A stretch of DNA of 64,000 nucleotides, taken from positions 28,331,529 to 28,395,528 of the forward strand of contig NC_135185.1 of NCBI RefSeq assembly GCF_041146795.1. Direction: 5' to 3'. Source of the stretch: Maylandia zebra (Eukaryota > Chordata > Actinopteri > Cichliformes > Cichlidae). The stretch's first letter is position 1. Each line of letters begins with the position of its first letter. The translations under genes were made by a program, and so were the position numbers. A model generated the notes under the pieces. The model was not told the DNA's origin. It was given only the letters and a program-made list of their open reading frames with translations, and ran no database searches. Of the stretch, positions 48,781 through 64,000 are shown one piece after another.

Positions 48781-50271
48781 GTTAATTAATACATCTTTGG
48801 CGAAGCCTGCGGTGCAAATGAAACCAAGGAGCAGAACAGTCATTTCGCATCATGCAAACTGTATTGTATTAGATTGTACAGGTGTACCTATTAGCCGAGT
48901 TCCCTCATGGCATAATAATCAGAATCTACGATGATGCCAAATGCAGCGGAATAAAAAGTACATTCACCGCCAAAAAGAAGCAGAGAAGAAGGAAGATTAC
49001 CTCAAAATTGTGCAGGATTTAAGTGGTCTACTTTTATTTCCATTGCTGGAAACTCCAGAGCTCCTCACAGTGTAAAAATCAGCATATTCCAAATTTATGG
49101 CACATATTTTAATGCATCAGTGGAACAATGTGCTAAACTCCGAGGATCCAATCAATGCCTTACATTCACAGACAGCCTGTGGGTATTGCTTGGATGCAGC
49201 AGGTGTCCAGATGTACTCCAGCAAACTATCAGGATGTTTCTTTTTCTGTCTAAGCCTACAGAGCTCTACCAGGAATATCACCTCTGCAGTCAGATCTCTC
49301 GCGTTAGCTTTATTGTGTTATCAAGACGCTAAACGGGCTTTAATCAAACACCAGCTTCAGGGGATACTCCAGGTAAAAGACCCTCCGTGCAGATGCTCTC
49401 GTGGGTATTATATTTATTTTATCACCTGATGGAAACATTAATTTGCATTTCGTATAGATCTGAGTGGGGGGAAATGTGGGCATGCATAATAAAACGTAAT
49501 ATGATGGGTTTTCGGACAGTGAAGGAGACAAAATTTGGATCTTTCACAAATTTAAGGTGAAAAACTCAAAACAAACATTTTCTGCACCTGGAACGCACAT
49601 TTTTGTGCGTTTTTGTTTTTTGTTCTTTTACCCAGGTGTTAAGCGTTCCTGCCTCATCCATCACAGTTTGGTACACCGTGAGAGGAGACTGTTGAGCATC
49701 TTGCGTTTTATGCCTGAAGGAAAACACGAATGATTCAATTTACGGTATCAACCAAAGGAAACGTCCAGGACGCATTTACGTATATACATACAATTATAAT
49801 AAGTAAGCTATAATGGGGATCCAATTCAATCACACACAGCTTTGATATGTAGTCCTGCTTATAGATAAACAATGCTGCACTCCAGAGTGTCTGCACGGAA
49901 GGACGCTGATAGATTCGATCACAGTAAACACACATAACCAAGGCTGCTGCCTGCCCTTCATCACATATCACACCCACAGCTCAAAGAGTCTCCGCGCCAC
50001 TTATCCTTAACTTGTTAAAAAATATTTTAAAGCTGAAGCATCGGTAAATATTCTTCTCTGACAAATACAAGTTTTCTAAGTTAAAAGATGTCACTTTGCT
50101 TCATTTAGCAAAAAAAAAAAAAACTTCGTTAAATTGCTTAATTCAGAACTTCATCGCAGAATAATCACCGCACTGCGTCTATGTGCGGGCTAGTCACAAA
50201 TAAAGACAATAAAATAGTGATTACATCCTATTAATAGGCCAAGCCATGAGTTCACCCCGTAGAGAGCGAGG

Positions 50272-50332
50272 ACACACACACACACACACGCACACGCACA
50301 CACACACGCACGCACGCACGCACGCACACACA
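50272..50332. repeat. Interrupted (CA)n/(CGCA)n repeat
   Basis: A CA tract with several CGCA units (50306-50325), an alternating purine-pyrimidine stretch. Confidence 0.9.
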
Positions 50333-52137
50333 GGAGAAGTTGTGATTCTGCGCCCCAGACCCTCCTCGCGGAGTCTTTTCTTTGGATAGCGACCCGCGGT
50401 CGCTTCTCCTCACAAAACAGCGGCAGGACCCCTTTTGTCTGCGCTGGAACCCCAGACCCATCATTAGCACTGATTACCGCTGACCAGTTTGACAACCTTA
50501 TTGACTGCGAGAAAGACTTTTTTCATGTAGTCCCCCCTTGTCCTTATTCTTAATAGAAACGGAAATATTTAGCTATTTTGTCCTCCTAGATTGAAAAAGA
50601 AGGAGCAAAAAAATAAATAAATCAAAAGAAGCACCCTGAACCCCCATTTAGTACCCTTCACTTGTTCGCTCTCTCCAATTCACCATACACGTTTGGCTTC
50701 TGTTTTGTTCAAGCTGAAAGGCTTTTGTGTGCTTCATAAGTTACAGTAGCCTAATTAATGGCAAATAGGAGGAAACCAGGTGGTTGCCCCATCAGCTGGA
50801 AAGGCTGACATTGTGGTTTAGTCTGGATTTTCTCACTGTGCTCACATCCCGCTTCTGTTTGCAGGGCAACACAAAGGCAGCAGAGGCTATGCAGATAAAA
50901 TAAAATAAAATAGTTAAAAAGTTTTTTTGTAGCTGAAGGGTTGCCGAACATGAAATTAGGATTCAGTTGCGTGCGCGCACACACACACACACATCTAACT
51001 TACAAACTATATAGCTGTTGTCCAAACACATATATGTCAAGATAACATGATGCACGTGTGTATCACCGTGTTAAATTCATCGTCGCTGTCTGTTTATGTT
51101 AATTACTAGACTGCTTTGCCTCATGTACGGTCTGATTCTCGATGTCTTGGGAAAATGGACACTTGCACGATTTAAGAAGCCTGTTCCTGCGCCGTCTGTG
51201 CAGCGTAAAGCCCAGGTCCACAATCTGTGCTGTGTTTTGATCTCCATGGTCTCTCCCGCAGATCATCCGGGTTAGTGAGCCGGCCTTTCCGTGACCTCTC
51301 GCTGTCACCCTGCATTACAGGACGCAAAGCATGTCGGCCAATTAGGCCTCACTCTGAAACGTGTCAAGGAGTCGAGCATCGAGGTATCAAAACGAATATC
51401 ACTAGAACGTTTGTCTTAGCGAAAAAATCCAAGATTATTATATAACAGCATATGAATGTTCATATTTTTACAGCTTTATTAACACTTTGTTTTTTCTCCT
51501 CTTACTCTATCCACACGACAATCCAAGAAATAAGACTGAACTTTAAACTCTCTTGAATCAACAATTATTTTTATTAAGTTATCTTTACGGGGTTTTTTTC
51601 TTTTTACTGAAACACATGTTCACTAAAGCGCGCATGCTCAACAGGTTTACCTGTGTAGAAGGTAAGTATTAAAAACACCAAGCAAATGAATATGAAATTC
51701 GAAGAGACAGAGCAGATCGTTTTAAATAGGCAAATAAACATTATTTATAAAACTTTAAAGTAAAAATATCACAGTTCTTTTCAACATGAAATACCCACAG
51801 AGAACAGCAGGTTAGGCGCGTGTGGATGTCTTCATCCCTTTTTCCTTTTTTTCCTTTTACTTATTTTTTCTTCTTCTTTTTTTAACGTTTCATCTCGAAG
51901 CGTTGGCTTATTAGTCCGTGAAATGTGTTTCGTCCAAGTGTTAAGTTCAGTTATCCGCACGTGGGTAAAACGCAAACAAAAGTATAGGCCTAAAAGGATA
52001 AGGACGGGCAGTCCGCAGCAGATCACAGATCCCTTTATGTTTTGGCAGCCGTCAAATATTAGTTTGTGTGTGTATGTATGTGTATGTGTGTGTATGTTCT
52101 TTTTTTTTTTTTATCTCAACGCAGGCACTATGACTTG

Positions 52138-52143
52138 TTTATT
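52138..52143 (-). terminator. six6: Polyadenylation signal AATAAA, candidate for six6
   Basis: The minus strand reads CAATAAAC about 56 nt after the six6 stop. An alternative AATAAA lies at 51575-51570, about 620 nt after the stop. Which one is used cannot be told. Confidence 0.3.
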
Positions 52144-52198
52144 GGATTGTCTTTCACTCGTATCCCCTTTTAATTCATTAACACCCTCGATCTGCCCG

Positions 52199-54620
<2,422 letters not shown>

Positions 54621-57600
54621 AACAGGCTTTACGCAGCAAAATGACACATCCCCGCTGACTATAGGCTGCCCCGTCCTGCCCTGCCCTGAGGTAATAAATA
54701 AATAAACAAATAAATAAATAACAACAGATAATATTAGACGGCGTGGAAGCTAAATTCGACACATCACATTTGTAGTTGTGTTTAGCATGGCCTGCTAGGC
54801 TGCCATGCTTTCTGTGATGTACCCTCCGTCATAAGTCGGCCCATCGTACGCCTGTAAGAATCTTATAAAGCGCTACTATAAGCGCCTCTATACCGTATTT
54901 TAAATGCTTGTTTTGCCTTTTAAAATATATATTTTTGTCCTTTCGCACGTCTAATATAAAATTATGCCACAGTGCAAGTGCACAAATATAAATAAAGTGT
55001 GATTGTCGGTATTTATTAAAGCATTTCAACAGGACCTCAAATCTGCAGCCAACCTTGAACAGCTGCAAAATCTTTATTAACAATAATCATAATAAAATAT
55101 TATCAGGTGTCGCCGGTGAAGCGCGCTCTTTTAAATAACCCGTGAACAAATGCTCCTTTTTTCTTTTCTTTTCTTTCTTTTCTTCCAAATGGCTAAATGT
55201 TTGCTGTTGTTTAACAGTCGTAAGTGTGATGACAGCCTTTAGGTACCTTTATTCAGTTTTGTGTTGCTGTTGTTGTTTTTGTTTTTGTTGTTATTTTTTC
55301 CTCTCTCTTTTTTAATTTACAGTAGCCTCCATCAGCGCGCACGCGTTTGCGTCCGTCCAGCTCGTGATAGCTGTAAAACAAAGCAGGGAGAGAAATATTT
55401 GTGTATATAGGATTATCATGGCCCCGCCAGGCGACTCGGTTTTAGTATCAGACACATTCCGTTTTGTGCACAGGCTGATTTAGTAAATAAGAGGGCGGAT
55501 AGATAGCGCAGATGGTTTGAAGTGTCAGGTCAGATTATTTCATGGCTGGATACAGTAGTAAAGTTCATTCTGACGGAAAAGCCTGATATCGTTTTCACAG
55601 ATACCCCCCACCCCCTCCCTCTCTCTTTCTCTCCCTCTCTCTGTCGTGCACGTGCGCGCACGCACCACACGCTCGATCCAAATCCCCTTCGGGATGTTTT
55701 TGCATGAATTATAGACTCTTGATGTGGGGTTATGAAATGCCTTCTGTACAAGAAGCTGTTCAGTCTTTGGCTGTTTCATTTTATATATTAAATAATAATA
55801 ATAATGAGCACAATCAGTTAATTTGTCAAAAATATGCACCACGTTATCTTTCAAAAATTGCGCACGCAATTTGAGCAATGTACAGACTGGGACTATTTAA
55901 CTTGTATTTGACCGGGGTCGCCACTCATTCACCCATACTACAACACCAATGGCAGTAAATAAAGAATAAGACCGCAATCGGAAGAAGCAGTGGAAATAAA
56001 TTGTGAGGGCGACTGACAAGGTGCTGGCTTGAAATATTTAGCTGCCTGTAAATATTTCATTCCTGCAGGCTTCCCGACTCACCCTAAATTTACAAGGACT
56101 GCAATGCTTTCTCCAGGAAGCGTGCATCAATAAAAAAAATAAACCTGATTTAGATCTCTTAAATGGAGAACTGGAAATAACTATTGTACCTCATCCTGTG
56201 TAAACAACACGTCTACCTTATAGGCATGTTTTTAAAGATTTATATAATTTTTTTAAGAAAAAGTTGATTTTTTTTTCATAGTGACATTCACTATATGAGC
56301 AGGCTTATTGCGCTAATAAACAGGCGTTTGTGCATATTTATCTCGCGTAAAGGCTCACAAATGTAACATTTCCTTTTATTTAGCCAGTTGTTTCTGCTAC
56401 TTCGTGAACTTGTGATTATACCTTATCCAACACCGCCACAGGTTGGCAATGCAATCCTAAATATCGACTGCTGAGCGATTGACGCCCAAAGTGTACAGCA
56501 ATGCGTAAAGGCCTATGACACCATGTCAGAAGGATAGGCCTCCTGACACCAATATCTCCGCACATGCAGCGTAGGGACACAGTGGACGTCATTCAAACGC
56601 ATCTGTTTTCTTTCTTTTGTCTGTTTGTTTCACCAATCCCAAAGCCTCTCTTCAGTCCTCAGTTACACACACACACGAACGCACAAACTTCAGGCTATTT
56701 CAGCTTTCTATATATTAGAGTTGGCAAATCCCTCTTGTTAATGCGGTGCAAGCAAAGGCAGCTGTAGATACACGCTTTCAGACTGAAGGGATAGCCCGCG
56801 GGTTATAACCGCCAAACGATTCAGTCTGACCTATTGGATAGTTTTGTAAAGAGTGATAATTGCAGTTACTAAAAATTAATTGTTCTATAATAACATGCAC
56901 TGATATTCTTGCTGTGGCGATACCACCATTATTGCATATTGTGTGAATCGGTTTAAGCATTTCTATATGTGAATGTGCTGTTTAAACGTTTAAGTGAGAT
57001 ATTATTTGCAAAATATTTTACATATAAGAGTGTTGTAGCTTTTTTCTGTAAACGGCACTTGCAGTGACAGCAGACAGACTAAATGTGGACATATTGTTCA
57101 AACTGCACTGACTTTTCTGGGGTTTTTTTTCAGCTGTTCATCATCTGTCTGTGAAAGGATGCTTCATTAAAGGTGAACATTTTCACAGTGCAGTGTGAGC
57201 CTACTTCTTTTCACTAAAAGAAAGGGGGGTGGGGGCTTTTAAGATGCTTTTTCCAAAAACAGTTATTATGCAATGGTTTTACATGTCAGGGCCACCTGAG
57301 ATCAAATTGAGCTTTTTGTGGCCTATAAACTGAAATGAGTGTGAAAACTTGTTATTTTGTACCTTCTCCACATCTTCTTACTCAAATCCTCAAATGAGAG
57401 ACTTGGTTCGAGAAGACTGAAAACAATGTGGTGAGGTATAGGATGAGTCAAGCAAATTAGAGTAGCACCTAGTAATAAAATTCAGCTGTGACCTAAATTG
57501 AATGACTACAAATTTAATTCGGAAAGTTGCAAATAAAACTTGTCCACTGAGACTTTTAACAGGGTTGACTGTTATCTTTTCAACCCGCACATTTTTATGA

Positions 57601-60600
57601 AATAAAATAAAACCACAGTAACCGATTGGAAACCTTTATCATTCTGCACACACTAAAAAATACAACAGTAACCTACTGTAATGAAGAATAATGGAGGCTT
57701 TGTAGCACTTTATCCACAGTGGCTCATTATAAAGCTGCTGTGGCCGTAATTTCAAGAGATTCACTACATTAAAGAGTTTGAGAATATCACTGGCAAAGAG
57801 AAACAGCTTGATATATGCATGTTACTCGAGGTGGGTGGCAGCTCCATGACAAACAAGAGCATAAAGAGCACTGCAAGGTGGAGCGATGAATGAGGTGTTT
57901 ACGATCAGAGATGAGTACATTTACTTTGTGTCATCACTTGCATGTAGCTGGGTCGTAGCTTGCCCTGGGCAGAGGGAGGGAAGGAGTGGGGAATAGTTAG
58001 ATGCGAACAGGCTGGAAATGACCCAGATTCCCTGGGATCACTGGAGCAGACAAGACACTACAAAAGCCTGTCACCAAGAGCCATCCTGCCACTATCCCAT
58101 ACAGACCTACAGTACCTTTCTCTTTCCATCTGCTCATCATGTCCACAAGCCTGCTGAGATGTAAGCAAACATGTGCACAGGTACACCAAAAATGTTCGTG
58201 CCTGCTAAACAAACAAATGCCGGTCTGCATCTGAAATGCATAATATCACCTTTACTTTAAATATGCTCTGATTAGTCTCGCATGGAAACGGCACATTTTA
58301 AATCACTAAAACAGCATCAATTGAGAAACCAGAAGGCATTGAGGGAAAGCACTGCCACACAATGATAATGTACACAGCTAATTGCCCGGGCGGGAAGCCG
58401 CTTCTGCTTGGCAAAGATGAAGGATGCAAACATTAGTGTGTAGGTTCACAGGCTGCAGTGTTTCTCTCTGCTCGTGACAGACTGTTTTAACTTAGAGTCA
58501 GCTGTCCCAGCACAGGATTAACTTTCCAATTAAGACATCATGTCACCAACACAACCAATATACCTGAATGTATTGGGACTTAAAGAGACATCACTTCACT
58601 CATATGTTTGCCGTGCCTCTACAATGACAGGAGGGTTAAGCCAAAGCTCTCAGAGTTGTGTTTTCAAACCCGTTTGCCCCCGGGGCGGCAGTAGCTCTTG
58701 ACGCTGTGTTTAATCTCTGGATTTGTGGTAACAGAGAAGACTTCTTATCCACTGACCCATTGGCCCTGAGTGTATGTAATCCACTGCCTTTCAGTCACAC
58801 AGCCCAGCTGAAATGAACAGAGGAGAGCCACAATGCTGCAGCAGCAGCCAGTGTTGGAGGCTGTGTACACACACACACACAGACACACGGCCTCGTCTGT
58901 CCTGACACACATATAGCTCTCCCATGCTTTTGTTCCACAGGGCATCTACTACAGAGCTCAGCCATAATACTCTTATTATAACCAATGCACATGACATTTG
59001 ACCTTATACCCACTAATGCTAGCTTACTCTAGCACACGCTATAGAATAAATATTCCACGATGCCATAAAGTCAGAGCGTAGACATGACAGCAGCAAGGAG
59101 TATTTGTGTGAGTGTTTCAATGCTACGTGAAGAGTCATTTTACCAACAAAACAGTTCATCATGTCACACAGAGGCCAAACAAACACCTTGGTCCAATCGA
59201 TTTTCTGTTGTGTAAATCTCTGTAGGATTACAAAAGGTTGTACCAACTGTCTGCGGCCTATAGATGCAACTTTATTAAATCCCCCTATTGTCCTGCAGCA
59301 TAAAATTGAGATCCCATTTACAAGGTTTTTCCAGAACCTTAATATTTCATTCCCACAGTGCGTCGGAAAATCGAAACGTTTTCCCCTTCCTCCTGTCACA
59401 AATGTAGGGGAAACACGATTTTTTTGTCGCAAACAAACAATGCAGTGAGGTACAGTGAGAGCGAACGTCTAATCTTTGGCAGAAAGCCATCAGAAATACC
59501 TTGAAACCTACCCTCCACCCCCCCTTTTTTTCTCAAAAACACATTTGCGGAGCATGCTATAGAGTGCATGCAATTGTTACATCCATTCCACTCTTGAATG
59601 CAGTCAATTTCTGACTAGATAAAGGGCTAAATGAAACTAGGGAGAGCGCACAGTGCACACCGCACCGCTTTATATAACCCGCGTTTGTGAGTGTTTGTGT
59701 AAGAGGGAGAGTAATAGAGGGCAGAAATTGCAAATGAACAAATGCATGCGTCGCCTATAGCACTCGCACAACTAAATGATTGTGTGTTTGAGGCAGCAGC
59801 TAAAATGCCAACCTGGTAATTATGAGCAGTAAAGCCTGCGTGTACACGCACTTAAGAACAACATGCATGAAACTGAACACAGCAGTAAGTGACTTTCCAT
59901 ATACATAGCATGCATTAAACTGGCATCCAGTGGTATGCTTTCAATCACTCCCTTGTTTTCTGACACACTGAACTGCAGCCATCAAGTCTAACAGTGAATG
60001 AAAGTAAACTGGCCAAATTGTAGTGTTTTCTAAGGTCCAAGGGGCATCGCAAGGGTCCAGTCGTCAAACCTGAGTACTGTATGAGAAGATATTATCAAAT
60101 AAAAAAGCCTTTTCACTGAATGTACTGCATTGATGTAGCTACAGACAAACCGTCAAGACAGGTGGGTTGGCTGAAAGCTTGGTCTTTAGACCTTCCTCTG
60201 CAGCCACCCACACACTCTTTCTCCCTTTATCTATTTTATTCAATAACAAACTTTACAATACTCCAGGCTTGGAACAGGGAAAAAAAGAGCACTCTGTTTT
60301 TACATCTCAATGATCACAAATTAGCCTATTATTTAATACTATTATGAGGACGCTATATTCTAACTGAGACTGTAAAACCATTATTCTGAGCATTATATGA
60401 GGGACATTTCTATAAAAAACAAGCTTCTAAAAATAGTTTTCTAATTATTTTTGTCTCTAAAGGCGTCCAACAAACCTCCTCCTTGGCTCCTGTTGTCTGA
60501 TAAGGGTCCCCAAGGGTCCTCTCGCTCCTTTCTTTGGTTGGTGGGGATGGTGGTCACCCTCTCAAAAAAAATAAGAAAAGTAAAATAAATAAAAAAACTC

Positions 60601-60792
60601 TGTCCATGTCATAGGATCTTGACGACACCCAGAGGTGACAGGAGTCAAAAGTCATCACACTCAGGAGGACCTTTGGCGCTAGGGAGCTACATGATGCGTG
60701 AGTCAGGGCAGAGGTCACAACGCCGCAGCCATGCCGCCTGGGCCTCACCTCCACTTCACATTGTCTAAGAGCCTCTGCTCCTCCAAGTCAAA

Positions 60793-60794
<2 letters not shown>

Positions 60795-60868
<74 letters not shown>
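60795..60868. repeat. (AC)n microsatellite, 74 bp
   Basis: Thirty-seven uninterrupted AC units. Confidence 0.95.
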
Positions 60869-60870
<2 letters not shown>

Positions 60871-62239
60871 TCAATATACTTTGCTCTTTTGTCTGCACTA
60901 TCACAGCTTTTTCAGAAGTGACCTTTACACATATCTCTTTAGGATGCGTGCGACTTAATGTGTTGTATGCGAGTAGAAAATGTGCTTTTATTAAAAATAT
61001 CCGCTACAAACACTTCATTCTTGTACAAACATGGCGTGCCGGATTGCCTTCATACATTTATTTGTTTGCCTTCTCATAATGACTACCTACACACATCCAG
61101 GCACTGAGAGAAAACTCAGGAGAATGAATCATACTGAGCTCCATGCAGTGGCTTCACCCTGAGGTTACAATTGCTTTGTAGTAAAGGGTACACTCGTTAC
61201 TACGATGATCAAAAAGACATCTTTAATTTGATTAGTTTCTATAAAACACAATTGTTTCTTTGACACAGTATTTATCAGTGCCAATCGTAGAAGAGCAGCA
61301 ATCTGTGAAGCTTGCTTCAGAAAAAAGAGATTCAGCATATAATGTGGCACAATTGCACTCACGGTCTCTTAGAAAGTGAGATGTTCTCATTGGCTAAGGT
61401 TATTATTTTCTAATCAATTCACCATGTAAATGAAATATAAAATAATAGCAGCAATTATCAAACAGGCTGGTTTATTATAAAAATGATACATACTGCTTAG
61501 AGATTTGAATGAAAGTGCATATTTTAAAGTTGGAATGTCCATTAAGCCTGCACTGGATCAAAGCGTGGATGCAATAATCTGCCTTCTAAAGAGTCCAGGA
61601 GTTGTCTGCAGTACAAGAGGCAGTGACCAGGGATATCCTGGATTTCCAGACTCTTAATATCTGTCAGCTGTGCTTTATTGATGGCTTATGTCAAATGCCA
61701 TTCTGACAGAGCTCATTAGGATGAAGGGGATCATCTAGGTAGAGGCAGGAGAAGGCAGAGCTGGCGAGCTGCCTGATCACTGTGTGCACAAAGCTCACCG
61801 CACTACCTAGAGGGTGATGTCTCTGACAGAAGTTAGCTGACAGGGCTGCATGTGTGTGTGTGTGTGTTAGCGAGTGAGAGATGCAGTGAGGTGGGTGAGG
61901 GGGAGCACTGGGGTGCAAAAAGAAAGTATATGTGTATGTGTTGATGTCATTGCCTGGGTTACCGGGTGTCACTGAGCAGGTCCCTGTTTGCTTGATGCCA
62001 GGCCTCCAAACATAACTGACAGGCTGAGAGTCATCTCGCTTTCGCCACTCACAAATACTCAAATATTTATCCATGTACAGCCCTCTCAGTGCACTGCATG
62101 GCATCAGCAGTCTTGTGCTACAAGGACAAGGCCCTGTGGAGACTTCAGAGACCTTGAGAAGATGAGTCAAATAATTTCCTCACTGGTTCCCGCTCTTGTC
62201 CGCTCCACAGTAAATATAACAGCCTCCAATAGTCTTTAA

Positions 62240-62480
62240 AAAAGAGACTAAGATTACTTTTTATTTGCAGGTGAGCCGTCGCTCTTATTATGCTTCTCAT
62301 ATCAGAAAAAGCACATTTTACGCATCCCCATTCAGTGATTACTCTTTAATAGGCAGCAGCCTGTGTCTAATACTACCCTAAACAGCTGAATCCATATTTG
62401 CTATGGCCAGCAGCATTGCTGATGAGCTCAGACTGTTATGTGACATCTTAATATAATGATTAAAAATGCATGTTAGGAGG
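62240..62480. promoter_or_regulatory. Candidate regulatory element upstream of six6 (a)
   Basis: Unique sequence with an AAGATTACT Otx-type core (about 62249), a TGCTGATGAGCTCA MAF-like half-site (about 62417-62430) and AATGATTAAAAATGCAT (about 62455-62471). Motif evidence only. Confidence 0.22.
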
Positions 62481-62859
62481 CCAAGCAGAGGGGTGCTCTG
62501 GGTGCTCCTGCCAGGGAAGATTAAATCATATACTTAACAGGCATGCAGGGGATTCGGGTCAATGTAAATGAGCGAACTGTAAAACATAAAATTCAGCGGT
62601 GGGTTTTCTAACAAGCAAAGTGATAAGATCAGAAAGAAGAGGACGATGATCAATAAAAAGTCTGGCTGTTAGCCTGCGCACGGTGAGCTCTAGTGACAGT
62701 GATATAGCAGTGCTAATTCATATCACTGGTGTCTGTTCAAGAAAAGAATTCCACATTTTAAGTCGGATAAAGATTGGATTCATTAGAGGAGGGATACAAA
62801 TGCTCTTTTTTAAACTCAATGCATTTGTTACGTAACTGTCAAAGAATGTGCCACGAGTT

Positions 62860-63130
62860 TATTTGAGGTCTCGTCAGCATCCAGTTTCATTAACATCCTG
62901 CCAAATGGTTTGGCACGCTGCAGCACATCAGCTCTGACAGAGGCTGAGCCAGTAAAAGTCGAGACAGCGTTAATGCCATCTTATCTCTGAAGTTGTTTGT
63001 AGCCTGACCAAAAGCAATGCTGGGCCCGCTAATCCCATCAGCCAAAACACATGTCAATACAAGACCCGAGCTGAGCTGAGCTGCACGGATCGATAACCTT
63101 TGCTCTTTCATTGCCAGCACATGTGATCAT
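62860..63130. promoter_or_regulatory. Candidate regulatory element upstream of six6 (b)
   Basis: Unique, balanced sequence with GCTAATCCCATC (TAATCC, Otx/Pitx-type, about 63028-63039), GCGTTAATGCC (about 62967-62977) and GTTTGGCACGCTGC (NFI-like half-site, about 62908-62921). It is an attractive candidate for eye or hypothalamic control of six6 but untested. Confidence 0.28.
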
Positions 63131-64000
63131 ACACAGGTAGACACACAAACAGACCCTCAATTTAAAAAGAGGATTGCAGCCATTCATTTAAACTTGAACA
63201 CTAAGTGCAACCTGTTAAATTCCAGAAATATGAATTTACAGTGAAAACTGTCATAGTTATTTAGTCAACGAGGGAAAATTATGTTAAATCACACATTTTG
63301 TGTTGTTATTTAAAAAGTACAATTAAAGTATAATTGATTGAATATTTATGTAATTATTTTTTACAGTAATATTTATTGTATTATTAATACATTTAATGCT
63401 GGCCTTATTACATGCCCACATTTAACAAAATAAAACCCACACTGATAAGACATAATTGAGCAAATAGTTGTGATGGTTACTTAATGTTGCAATTTTTGAT
63501 CTGTTCATTTTATAATAAAACATTCCAAACGAGCATTTCACTGAGTCATCCAGTTCATTCAGCAGGCTAATTTAAAAAAATATAATCACCAAATTTACTA
63601 AAGTATTTGATCACATGGCAAAAATTACTTTTCACTGCTTTCACTCAGTTATTTTGATAATGTAAGCTATAGAGGTATTTTACCATCCAATGTAAAGCCT
63701 ATATCTCATTCCTGGCAATTAGTCAGCCTCCAACATATAAAGCGATGCTATTGTATACAGTATCTTTGCTTTTTTTTCTTGCTTTTTTTTGATACCTTGG
63801 TGGGTTCCTGAGAGTTTTTAGCATCACCATTTACAATGTTCCAAATGCTTTTAGAAACACTGACTGTCACGGCCTTGTGCTGAATAATACAGCTTTAGAG
63901 AGAGCAAGGGAATTTTCCTCAGGGCACAGGTGTGCTCTGATAGTCTCATAAGCCCCCGGCAGCACAAAGAAAGATAGCTGCTTTCTTGGTGAAAAGGATT

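Larger units (their letters stand above)
36311..51569. other. six1-six6 intergenic region
   Basis: About 15 kb without a gene, between the 3' ends of the convergent six1 (plus) and six6 (minus). It holds many microsatellites, two A-run/G-run tracts, a decayed hAT-like repeat (45865-46053), two short perfect hairpins and unique stretches that could be enhancers. No SIX, Eya or other protein signature was found in either strand. Confidence 0.75.
54621..64000. other. Gene-free region upstream of six6
   Basis: About 9.4 kb with no coding exon recognised on either strand. Contents are simple repeats (60795-60868 and minor CA/GT runs near 58868-58882 and 61850-61868) and unique sequence. It probably contains long-range six6 regulatory DNA, but this is inference from position. 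Confidence 0.6.

Noticed and set aside
54621-64000. Search for a six6os1-like or other gene beyond six6
   Set aside because: No exon with a recognisable protein signature or convincing splice-bounded frame was found. A small-exon gene could still be missed by eye.

Overview
The window is nuclear DNA of a ray-finned fish, most likely a spiny-rayed (percomorph) teleost. The signs are split vertebrate genes with GT-AG introns, dense CA/GT microsatellites, an intact Tc1-like transposon, hAT-type miniature elements and fish-style dispersed repeats. Only four protein-coding host genes can be supported, and all belong to the conserved vertebrate MNAT1-SIX4-SIX1-SIX6 block. No RNA gene, CRISPR array or bacterial-type feature was seen.

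Layout, left to right. 1-10.4 kb has no recognisable host exon and carries a complete 1,605-bp Tc1/mariner element (1645-3249) with an uninterrupted 340-residue transposase. 10.4-19.9 kb is mnat1 on the minus strand: six exons encode residues 1-231 of the CDK-activating-kinase assembly factor, and the last ~80 codons are not found. Its introns hold a 226-bp hAT miniature element with a perfect 8-bp target duplication, a LINE-type tail and a decayed Tc1 transposase. About 1.5 kb separates the mnat1 start codon from the divergently oriented six4 (21.4-26.2 kb, plus strand, 3 exons, 680 aa). six1 follows on the same strand (34.2-35.9 kb, 2 exons, 284 aa). After ~16 kb without a gene comes six6 on the minus strand (52.2-53.9 kb, 2 exons, 245 aa). 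The remaining 10 kb upstream of six6 has no coding signal.

six4, six1 and six6 encode SIX-domain plus homeodomain transcription factors of the Pax-Six-Eya-Dach network, which patterns muscle, placodes/ear, kidney and eye. All three are interrupted at the same place: a phase-2 intron just after the homeodomain. This fits origin by ancient tandem duplication. mnat1 is a general cell-cycle/transcription factor that shares its 5' side with six4. The gene-poor DNA around six1 and six6 is where long-range developmental enhancers would be expected; a few candidate stretches are flagged at low confidence. Teleosts carry two copies of this block, and the a/b identity cannot be fixed from this window alone.
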